Assembly (NCBI GenBank): GCA_003447515.1
Contig: DLZA01000424.1
Location: forward strand, 1,681 to 10,056
DNA length: 8,376 nt
Origin: Paracoccaceae bacterium
GTDB lineage: Bacteria > Pseudomonadota > Alphaproteobacteria > Rhodobacterales > Rhodobacteraceae
Direction of reading: 5' to 3'
Positions within the stretch are counted from its first letter, which is position 1; every line of letters starts with the position of its first letter. The notes beneath the pieces are model-generated. The model worked only from the letters and a program-made list of their open reading frames with translations. It searched no databases and had not been told where the DNA came from. Position numbers and translations under genes: made by a program. This document shows, piece after piece, positions 1 to 5,536 of this stretch.

Positions 1-906
1 ACCTGCCCACAGGCTGTCCTGATGGGATTTATTACGGAACGGAGGAGACATTACACGTCGCGCAGCATGGTCCCAATCTTTGTTAAAATACTCTGATTCA
101 TCAAGTGTCAGGAACTGCGCCAAGGGTTCACCGTAAACACGCATTCCTTTCTGTCGCGCTCGGCGGATGGCCTCATGCGCCTGCTCACAGGAAACATGGA
201 CGATATAAAGTGGAACCCCCGCCGCATCTGCAATCGTAATAGCACGATTAGCGGCTTCGCCTTCCAATTCCGGTGGACGGGAATAAGCATGACCCTCTGG
301 CCCCGTTATCCCTTCAGCCATGTACTTCTCTTGCAAGATTGCAACCAAATCACCATTTTCTGCATGCACCATCGGCAATGCACCCAACTCCTTACACCTC
401 TGAAAAGACGCAAACATTTCGTCGTCTTCAATCATTAATGCACCTTTATAAGCCATAAAATGTTTGAACGAATTCACGCCCATTTCAACGGCGGTTTTCA
501 TTTCCTCGAAGATGGTTTCGTTCCAACCCGTTACCGCCATGTGATAGCCGATATCGCTACAAATCTGCGGCGCAGACTTGCGATGCCATTCCTGAATGCC
601 ATTCACGATGGAACCATCTTCGCCTGGCAGACAAAAATCCACCAACATCGTCGTACCACCACAAGCTGCCGCCCAAGTGCCACTCTCGAACGTTTCCGCG
701 GCCGTAGTGCCCATAAACGGCATTTCCAAGTGCGTGTGCGGATCAATACCACCGGGTATAACAAAGGCCCCCTCCGCATCGATATATTCATCTCCCTTCA
801 GGTCCTCACCAATCTGCTTAATGATCTCCCCCTCGATCAAAACATCTGCTTTCCAAGCCCGATCTGCCGTACAAACCGTCCCGCCTGTGATGACTTTGGT
901 GTTCAT
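1..906 (-). CDS. hydA: Dihydropyrimidinase (D-hydantoinase), N-terminal 302 residues, truncated by the window edge
   Basis: Zn-dependent amidohydrolase that opens dihydrouracil/dihydrothymine to N-carbamoyl-beta-amino acids, step two of reductive pyrimidine degradation, in the cytoplasm. The reading frame stays open from the ATG at 906 to base 1, giving 302 codons of a family usually about 480 residues long; the C-terminal third, with the last metal-binding Asp, lies outside. Visible metal ligands are H57 and H59 in DPHTHLEMPF, the lysine expected to be carboxylated (K154, in FMAYKG), H181 in MVHAENGD and H237 in YIVHVSCEQA. All are in the order known for dihydropyrimidinases and hydantoinases. 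The start has a strong Shine-Dalgarno (GGAGG, 913-917, six bases upstream). It lies 188 bp downstream of the M20 hydrolase on the same strand. Dihydropyrimidinase is favoured over a pure hydantoinase because preTA is nearby. Confidence 0.95.
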   Translation of the reverse strand, partial: MNTKVITGGTVCTADRAWKADVLIEGEIIKQIGEDLKGDEYIDAEGAFVIPGGIDPHTHLEMPFMGTTAAETFESGTWAAACGGTTMLVDFCLPGEDGSIVNGIQEWHRKSAPQICSDIGYHMAVTGWNETIFEEMKTAVEMGVNSFKHFMAYKGALMIEDDEMFASFQRCKELGALPMVHAENGDLVAILQEKYMAEGITGPEGHAYSRPPELEGEAANRAITIADAAGVPLYIVHVSCEQAHEAIRRARQKGMRVYGEPLAQFLTLDESEYFNKDWDHAARRVMSPPFRNKSHQDSLWAG

Positions 907-1094
907 GTGTTTCCTCCCAGTTTTAGCCGTTTAGCTTTCATAGTCGCAGGTAAAGATACAGCTTAACAATATCCAAACAATTTAAATTCCCAAACCAAAC
1001 AATGTTTACACCTTAAGTTATTTTTTAACTGCACTTACGCTACCCCGGAGGCCAAAAGCGCATTCAAAACATAAAAAGGGAATGAATCGGCACC
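907..1094 (-). promoter_or_regulatory. AT-rich leader upstream of hydA with phased ATTGTT boxes
   Basis: This 188-bp spacer between the hydrolase stop and the hydA start is longer than expected for simple operon linkage, so hydA may have its own promoter. Read on the minus strand it holds three ATTGTT hexamers (plus-strand AACAAT at 965-970, 976-981 and 998-1003), with starts 11 and 22 bp apart. The last two sit in an exact 9-bp direct repeat, CCAAACAAT, at 973-981 and 995-1003. A small dyad, AAACA-A-TGTTT, spans 997-1007. A possible weak promoter is TTGTTT, then 16 bp, then TATCTT on the minus strand. No RutR-type TTGACC/TGGTCA half-site was seen here. The regulatory role is inferred from position and periodicity only. 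Confidence 0.3.
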
Positions 1095-2345
1095 TCAACC
1101 CACAACTTCTGCCGTCTCCAGGACGGCATGCATCAGCACATCAGCCCCCGCAGCCGCCCATTCCTTGGAAATCTCCTCCGCCTCATTGTGCGATAATCCG
1201 TCCACGCAGGGACACATTACCATTGCGGTCGGAGCCATTCGATTAATCCAGCAGGCATCGTGCCCAGCACCCGAGACCAAATTTCGATGCGTGTATCCCA
1301 ACCGTTCTGCAGCATTACGCACAGCTGTCACACAACCCTCATCAAACTCAACTGGATCAAAACCACCAACTTTTTCAAACGCTACGCCAAGTCCCATATC
1401 ATCTGCAATTTTTTCTGACCCAATCTTAAAACGCGCTTCCATATCCTCAATCACCGCCAGCTGGGGGGAACGAAAATCAACGGTGAACACGACTTTACCA
1501 GGGATCACATTGCGTGAATTTGGGAACACATCGATATGGCCTGCCGCACCTACCGCATCAGGTCTATGCGACCATGCAATTTCGTCCACCAGCTCGAGCA
1601 TTCGCGCCATACCCAGACCCGCATTGTGCCGCATAGGCATCGGCGTCGAACCTGTGTGCGCATCATTCCCTGTCACTGTTACCTGCGTCCAACTGAGTCC
1701 CTGCCCATGAGTAACAACGCCAACTTGAACATCCTCTGCCTCCAAAATTGGCCCTTGTTCGATATGCAATTCAAAAAACGCATGCATCTTACGCTGGCCA
1801 ACTGGCTCGTCCCCACGCCAGCCAATCCGGACCAATTCGTCGCCAAACGTCAAACCATCCGCATCTTGGCGGGTATAGGCCCACTCCTCCGTATGCATCC
1901 CAGCAAACACGCCCGACGCTAACATAGCAGGTGCAAACCGCGTGCCCTCCTCATTTGTCCAATTAGTCACTACGATAGGGTGCTTGGTTTTAACGCCTAG
2001 ATCATTGAGGGAGCGTAGGATCTCTAGACCACCAAGGACTCCAAGCACTCCATCATATTTCCCACCCGTTGGTTGAGTATCGAGATGCGACCCCACGTAC
2101 ACAGGTAGTGCGTCAGGGTCCGTACCCTCAAACCGCGCAAACATGTTTCCCATGGTATCAAGCCCCATGGTGCAGCCCGCGGTTTCGCACCAGTTTTGGA
2201 ACAAAGCACGGCCCTCGGCATCATCATCGGTCAACGTTTGTCGATTATTGCCACCTGCAACACCTGGACCAATCTTAGCCATCTCCATCAAGCTGTCCCA
2301 CAGTCGATCTGCATTGATCCGCATGTTGCTTGCTGGTGCTGTCAT
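1095..2345 (-). CDS. hyuC: M20-family Zn-dependent hydrolase, N-carbamoyl-beta-alanine / N-carbamoyl-L-amino-acid amidohydrolase
   Basis: Hydrolyses the carbamoyl group of N-carbamoyl-beta-alanine (or an N-carbamoyl-L-amino acid) to the free amino acid, CO2 and NH3; in this context the third step of reductive uracil breakdown. The 416-residue protein has full family length (about 410-420). Bimetal motifs appear in order: H87 in GSHLDTQPTGGKYDG, bridging D98 in the same block, the catalytic/metal Glu pair E132-E133 in NWTNEEGTRFAP, H194 in ELHIEQGP and H386 in GLSHNEAEE. A lid/dimerisation domain occupies roughly 205-325. ATG 2345 is chosen because GGGAGAG stands just upstream; a TTG at 2378 in frame would place that ribosome site inside the gene. 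It is transcribed away from the regulator pair, with two RutR-like palindromes upstream. Family and substrate class are clear. The preference for beta-ureidopropionate over hydantoin-derived carbamoyl amino acids is inferred from the neighbours. Confidence 0.92.
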   Translation of the reverse strand: MTAPASNMRINADRLWDSLMEMAKIGPGVAGGNNRQTLTDDDAEGRALFQNWCETAGCTMGLDTMGNMFARFEGTDPDALPVYVGSHLDTQPTGGKYDGVLGVLGGLEILRSLNDLGVKTKHPIVVTNWTNEEGTRFAPAMLASGVFAGMHTEEWAYTRQDADGLTFGDELVRIGWRGDEPVGQRKMHAFFELHIEQGPILEAEDVQVGVVTHGQGLSWTQVTVTGNDAHTGSTPMPMRHNAGLGMARMLELVDEIAWSHRPDAVGAAGHIDVFPNSRNVIPGKVVFTVDFRSPQLAVIEDMEARFKIGSEKIADDMGLGVAFEKVGGFDPVEFDEGCVTAVRNAAERLGYTHRNLVSGAGHDACWINRMAPTAMVMCPCVDGLSHNEAEEISKEWAAAGADVLMHAVLETAEVVG

Positions 2346-2381
2346 GACTTCTCTCCCTAAAAATCTTGCACAGGCCAAATC

Positions 2382-2397
2382 TTGACCGTATGGTCAA
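2382..2397. promoter_or_regulatory. RutR-type operator 1
   Basis: The 16-bp site reads TTGACCGTATGGTCAA. It matches 13 of the 14 specified positions of the published E. coli RutR consensus TTGACCA-NN-TGGTCAA, and its symmetry extends one base pair outward on each side (CTTGACC...GGTCAAG). It sits 37-52 bp upstream of the hydrolase ATG, near where transcription from the predicted hydrolase promoter would begin. Its centre is 31 bp, about three helical turns, from operator 2. Binding by one or both adjacent TetR proteins is inference. Confidence 0.8.
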
Positions 2398-2398
2398 G

Positions 2399-2428
2399 AC
2401 TATGGAGCCTTCCTGACCATTCGGTCAA
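2399..2428 (-). promoter_or_regulatory. Predicted promoter of the M20 hydrolase gene, overlapped by the operators
   Basis: On the minus strand a -35-like TTGACC (2428 to 2423, five of six consensus bases) is followed after 18 bp by a -10-like CATAGT (2404 to 2399, four of six). The -35 is the outer half of operator 2, and the start point would fall inside operator 1, so a protein bound at both sites would block polymerase. This fits repression in the absence of pyrimidine. The promoter is read by eye only; 18 bp is a slightly long spacer. Confidence 0.35.
2413..2428. promoter_or_regulatory. RutR-type operator 2
   Basis: The site CTGACCATTCGGTCAA matches 12 of 14 specified positions of the RutR consensus; the two differences are at the first base and in the inner right half. 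It lies 29-44 bp upstream of the TTG start chosen for the first regulator and on the regulator side of operator 1, so it is placed both to autoregulate the tetR pair and to cover the predicted hydrolase -35. Confidence 0.75.
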
Positions 2429-2444
2429 GAAAATTTTCCAATGC

Positions 2445-2459
2445 GAGGAACAGGCCTTG
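2445..2459 (+). promoter_or_regulatory. Ribosome binding site fixing a TTG start for the first RutR-like gene
   Basis: GAGGAA (2445-2450) is followed by six bases and then TTG (2457-2459), the only plausible start in this frame near the N-terminus. The frame upstream runs back through both operators to another TTG at 2382 that lies inside operator 1, which cannot sensibly be the translation start. The next in-frame ATG lies inside the conserved HTH domain. Confidence 0.65.
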
Positions 2460-3086
2460 AACGTCACCCCAATTCGCAAACAAAATAAGCGTCGTGAAAA
2501 CGAATTACTCATTTTACAGGCCGCAGAAAAAGTCTTTGCAGAAGCGGGGTTTGGCGGAGCCACCATGCAATTGATAGCTGATGTTGCAGATCTGCCAAAG
2601 GCTAACGTGCATTATTATTTTTCCACCAAAGAAGCGCTTTATCGTCAAGTTGTGTCTAACATTTTTGATATTTGGCTCAAAGCCGCAGAATCATTCGAAA
2701 ATGCTTCTGGCCCTGCAGAGGGCATCGGCGCCTACATCGACGCCAAAATGGAAATCAGTCGTACGCACCCTGCTGGCAGTAAAGTTTGGGCTTCCGAAGT
2801 GATGCACGGCGCGCCCATCATCCAAGACTACCTCGAAACCGCATTAGCGGATTGGACTAGCGGGCGGATAAGCGTCATCAATCAATGGATCGAAAGAGGC
2901 TTGATGGACCCAATCAGCCCACGCCACCTTCTCTACCTCATTTGGTCATCTACGCAGCACTATGCTGATTTTGGTCACCAAATCCAAACATTAAACAATG
3001 GAACATCATTAACTGATGACGATTGGCAGGTTGCAAAAACTGCCGTAAAACAAATTATTCTCAAAGGGATCGGCGTGATGCCATAG
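2457..3086 (+). CDS. TetR-family regulator, RutR-like paralogue 1
   Basis: Predicted pyrimidine-responsive transcriptional regulator of 209 residues, close to E. coli RutR (212). The N-terminal TetR helix-turn-helix covers about 17-60, with the HTH core at roughly 37-56 ending in NVHYYFSTKEALY. The ligand-binding domain shows RutR-like blocks: FDIWLKAAESF (70-80), KMEISRTHP (97-105), SEVMHGAP (113-120), and the signature IWSSTQHYADF (162-172), nearly identical to that of E. coli RutR. It also keeps a RutR-like tail (KQIILKGIG). The start is a TTG with a good ribosome site. It is divergent from the hydrolase across 111 bp with two operators, and 23 bp upstream of the second paralogue, so the two are probably co-transcribed. 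RutR-subfamily membership is strong; exact orthology and ligand are inferred. Confidence 0.9.
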   Translation: MNVTPIRKQNKRRENELLILQAAEKVFAEAGFGGATMQLIADVADLPKANVHYYFSTKEALYRQVVSNIFDIWLKAAESFENASGPAEGIGAYIDAKMEISRTHPAGSKVWASEVMHGAPIIQDYLETALADWTSGRISVINQWIERGLMDPISPRHLLYLIWSSTQHYADFGHQIQTLNNGTSLTDDDWQVAKTAVKQIILKGIGVMP

Positions 3087-3109
3087 GTTCCGCAATACTG
3101 GATTACCGC

Positions 3110-3733
3110 ATGGCAAGAGCTGCAGGCACCAAGGGCAAAACCCGCATCCAACAAGAAAAAACTGACCTCATCCTTGATGCGGCATTGAATGTCTTTTCCA
3201 AGTTTGGGTTTCGCGGCTCCACCATTGACCAAATTGCTCTTGAAGCAGGCCTGTCTAAGCCCAACATACTCTATTATTTTGATAGTAAAGAAACTATCCA
3301 CGCCATGCTTCTATCACGCCTTTTGGAAAAATGGTTAGAACCCCTCGAACGCATGCAAGATAGCAATGACCCTGTCGCAGAAATTTGCGTCTACGTAACA
3401 CGTAAATTGGAAATGGCTCGAGATTACCCCCGCGAAAGTCGCCTATTCGCTAATGAAATTCTGCAGGGAGCCCCCCACATTATCAACGAGCTTTCTGGGC
3501 CACTGCACGATCTAACTCAGCTTAAAGCAGATCTCATCCAGTCGTGGGTTTCGGCAGGTAAAATCGCACCGGTTAACCCACATCATCTAATCTTTTCTAT
3601 TTGGTCAACAACGCAGCATTACGCTGATTTCGATGTACAGGTGAAGGCAGTTCTAGGTACACATACATATAATCGTTTTGAAACAGCTGCGCGGCACCTT
3701 AACAAAATGTTTCGTGCACTGCTAACCCCTTAG
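3110..3733 (+). CDS. rutR: TetR-family regulator, RutR-like paralogue 2
   Basis: Predicted uracil/thymine-responsive repressor of 207 residues. Of the two paralogues it looks the closer to E. coli RutR: GLSKPNILYYFDSKE (47-61) parallels the RutR recognition region, and RDYPRESRLFANEILQGAP (104-122), GKIAPVNPHHLIFSIW (150-165) and STQHYADF-like STTQHYADF (166-174) follow the RutR ligand-domain order. The C-terminus ends HLNKMFRALLTP and lacks the IIxxGI tail seen in paralogue 1 and E. coli RutR. ATG 3110 is chosen since it begins a basic N-terminal arm (MARAAGTKGKTRIQQEK) of normal length; a TTG at 3023 would overlap paralogue 1 and add 29 unrelated residues. No clear Shine-Dalgarno precedes it, so translation may be coupled to the upstream gene ending 23 bp earlier. 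Confidence 0.9.
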   Translation: MARAAGTKGKTRIQQEKTDLILDAALNVFSKFGFRGSTIDQIALEAGLSKPNILYYFDSKETIHAMLLSRLLEKWLEPLERMQDSNDPVAEICVYVTRKLEMARDYPRESRLFANEILQGAPHIINELSGPLHDLTQLKADLIQSWVSAGKIAPVNPHHLIFSIWSTTQHYADFDVQVKAVLGTHTYNRFETAARHLNKMFRALLTP

Positions 3734-4231
3734 ACAATGGAGCCTCAAGATGTTTCTCAGAAACTACTGATAGCCCATGATATTCATCGCGTTGATCTTT
3801 ACGTTCTGGCACACAGCCTCATCACAACTGCTCCCCACTCTCCTCGTTTTCTTACAAAAGTTCCCTAGGCTGCCGTTTAAATATTGACCGATCGCAAAAT
3901 GGTGTCCTGCAACGCAAACAAAATTAAGATCGCCAACTTATCGGCCTCGGTAGAAATAACGTTCTCACTTGTGCTGCAGGCTACCTAAGCTCACATCCTT
4001 GATCAGGTTCGCACCTGTTTATTGCAGTTCCTCACATATGCGACCTAAACACGCTTAAAATCTTTTGCGTTATGCTCCTGCTTTTCGTTGGGATCAAATG
4101 CCCGCATGCTCACAGAAGAATTTTGAGGCGCAACCGCGCCTCTGAGTGCGCTAGCTATCATAAATTTCACCTTGAGCATTCACAGCCTATAATACAGCAC
4201 AAACAAGACAAGAATTATCACTCAAAAGAGG
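3734..4231. other. Convergent spacer between the regulator genes and preA, no credible gene
   Basis: About 500 bp lie between the stop of the second regulator (plus strand) and the stop of preA (minus strand). Reading frames in it are short and show no recognisable protein. The only well-formed structure is a perfect GC-rich hairpin at 4125-4142. A shorter hairpin, CAGGT-TCGC-ACCTG, sits at about 4004-4017 and is followed by a few Ts, so it could weakly stop plus-strand transcription. Composition looks like its surroundings. No tRNA, transposase fragment or repeat array was seen. Confidence 0.6.
4125..4142 (-). terminator. Probable stem-loop terminator downstream of preA
   Basis: GAGGCGC-AACC-GCGCCTC forms a perfect 7-bp, mostly GC stem with a four-base loop, about 90 bp past the preA stop. 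On the minus strand it is followed by AAAATTCTTC, a poor U-tract. It may therefore be a weak or bidirectional terminator, or an RNA 3'-end stabiliser, rather than a textbook intrinsic terminator. Its place between convergent transcription units supports a 3'-end role. Confidence 0.5.
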
Positions 4232-5536
4232 CTACTCCGCAGCCACACACCCTGGATTGTTGGGGTGCGTTGTCCAATCCGCAAATTCTTCTTCCACAAA
4301 CTCGCCCGTGCGTTCATCTAATTTTCCAGGCTCAATCCGCTCCATCGTGATGCAGTTTTCAACCGGACAGACATTGACACACAGGTTACACGCCACGCAT
4401 TCGTCATCAAGCACCTCAAACGTACGATCGGCAGACATGGTAATCGCCTGATGCGACGTGTCCTCACAAGCCGCAAAACAGCGTCCACATTTGATGCAAT
4501 CATCCTGTGAAATTCGAGCTTTAGATACATAATTTAGATTCAGGTTCTGCCAGTCAGAGCAGTTTGGAATCGCACGCCCCACAACGCTCGCAACACTCTC
4601 ATGTCCTTTCTCATCCATCCATTGCCCAAGACCGGAGATCATTTCCTGGACGACCTTGAACCCATATGTCATGGCTGCCGTACAGACCTGCACATTTCCA
4701 GCCCCAAGAGCAATAAATTCCGCCGCATCACGCCATGTGGTCACACCACCAATCCCCGAAATTGGTAGGTTGGCCGTCACAGGATTACGCGCAATTTCAG
4801 ACACCATACTCAGCGCGATCGGCTTCACTGCGGGACCGCAGTACCCGCCATGTGCACCTTTTGTATCAATCATCGGTTCAGGAGCGAATAGATCCAAATT
4901 AACGGACGTTATAGAATTGATCGTGTTGATTAAGCTTACTGCATCCGCACCCGCTATATGTGCGGCCTCTGCAGGTTTGCGAATATCTGAAATATTTGGA
5001 GTTAACTTAACAATCACGGGCATCCGCGTACTTTGCTTGGCCCAACGTGTTACCATTTCTATGTACTCGGGCACCTGCCCCACAGCAGACCCCATGCCCC
5101 GCTCAGACATCCCATGCGGACACCCAAAATTTAACTCCACCCCATCCGCTCCTGTGTCCTCAACAACGGGAAGGATCGCCTTCCACGCATCTTCAACACA
5201 AGGGACCATCAAAGAGACAACTACTGCACGATCAGGATAATCCTTCTTTACAGCCTTAATCTCTCGCAGGTTCTGTTGCAGCGGTCGATCCGTGATCAGC
5301 TCAATATTATTGAGCCCCAACAACCGCCGATCAGCTCCAAAAATTGCACCGTAGCGCGGACCATTAACGTTTACGATGGGCGGGCCCTCTTCACCAAGCG
5401 TTTTCCAAACAACACCACCCCATCCAGCCTTAAAAGCACGGCGCACGTTGTATTCCTTATCCGTCGGCGGGGCAGAAGCTAACCAAAACGGGTTTGGGGA
5501 TTTAATACCAACAAATTCACTTCTCAAATCAGCCAT
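4232..5536 (-). CDS. preA: NAD-dependent dihydropyrimidine dehydrogenase subunit PreA
   Basis: Catalytic subunit that reduces uracil and thymine to 5,6-dihydropyrimidines with electrons from PreT; corresponds to the C-terminal half of mammalian DPD. The 434-residue protein has an FMN-binding dihydroorotate-dehydrogenase-like barrel at about 5-320, with SAPPTDKEYNVRRAF near the start, the active-site loop NFGCPHGMSERGMG carrying the expected catalytic Cys C139, KLTPNISDI at 177-185, the substrate/FMN segment SLINTINSI and the phosphate-binding ISGIGGV. A C-terminal ferredoxin domain holds two 4Fe-4S motifs: C347, C350, C353, C357 and C380, C383, C386, C390. Its ATG overlaps the 3' end of preT by 8 bp, with AAGGG upstream, indicating translational coupling and a 1:1 complex. 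An alternative reading as a dihydroorotate dehydrogenase is excluded by the ferredoxin tail and the PreT partner. Confidence 0.97.
   Translation of the reverse strand: MADLRSEFVGIKSPNPFWLASAPPTDKEYNVRRAFKAGWGGVVWKTLGEEGPPIVNVNGPRYGAIFGADRRLLGLNNIELITDRPLQQNLREIKAVKKDYPDRAVVVSLMVPCVEDAWKAILPVVEDTGADGVELNFGCPHGMSERGMGSAVGQVPEYIEMVTRWAKQSTRMPVIVKLTPNISDIRKPAEAAHIAGADAVSLINTINSITSVNLDLFAPEPMIDTKGAHGGYCGPAVKPIALSMVSEIARNPVTANLPISGIGGVTTWRDAAEFIALGAGNVQVCTAAMTYGFKVVQEMISGLGQWMDEKGHESVASVVGRAIPNCSDWQNLNLNYVSKARISQDDCIKCGRCFAACEDTSHQAITMSADRTFEVLDDECVACNLCVNVCPVENCITMERIEPGKLDERTGEFVEEEFADWTTHPNNPGCVAAE

Noticed and set aside
1016..1030. AGTTA-TTTTT-TAACT dyad downstream of the hydrolase
   Set aside because: A 5-bp AT-dominated stem is too weak to act as a terminator; more likely part of the AT-rich promoter region.
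1165..1710. 181-codon plus-strand frame opposite the M20 hydrolase
   Set aside because: Antisense to a confidently identified enzyme; no ribosome site or recognisable domain.
2346..2378. Eleven-residue N-terminal extension of the M20 hydrolase from a TTG at 2378
   Set aside because: The ribosome binding site GGGAGAG would lie inside the coding sequence; ATG 2345 fits the family N-terminus better.
3737..3868. 43-codon plus-strand frame starting 3 bp after the second regulator
   Set aside because: No Shine-Dalgarno, no recognisable motif, and a length expected by chance; I cannot support it as a gene.
3884..3889. TTGACC half-site in the convergent spacer
   Set aside because: There is no matching GGTCAA half at the required distance and no promoter nearby, so it is a chance hexamer.
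3980..4030. Minus-strand GAACCTGATC resembling the TPP riboswitch core
   Set aside because: The CUGAGA element and the second helix are absent, and no gene start follows, so it is not a riboswitch.
4656..5240. Long plus-strand open frames opposite preA and preT
   Set aside because: They mirror strong minus-strand coding sequence with conserved domains, and they show low-complexity compositions typical of antisense shadows.
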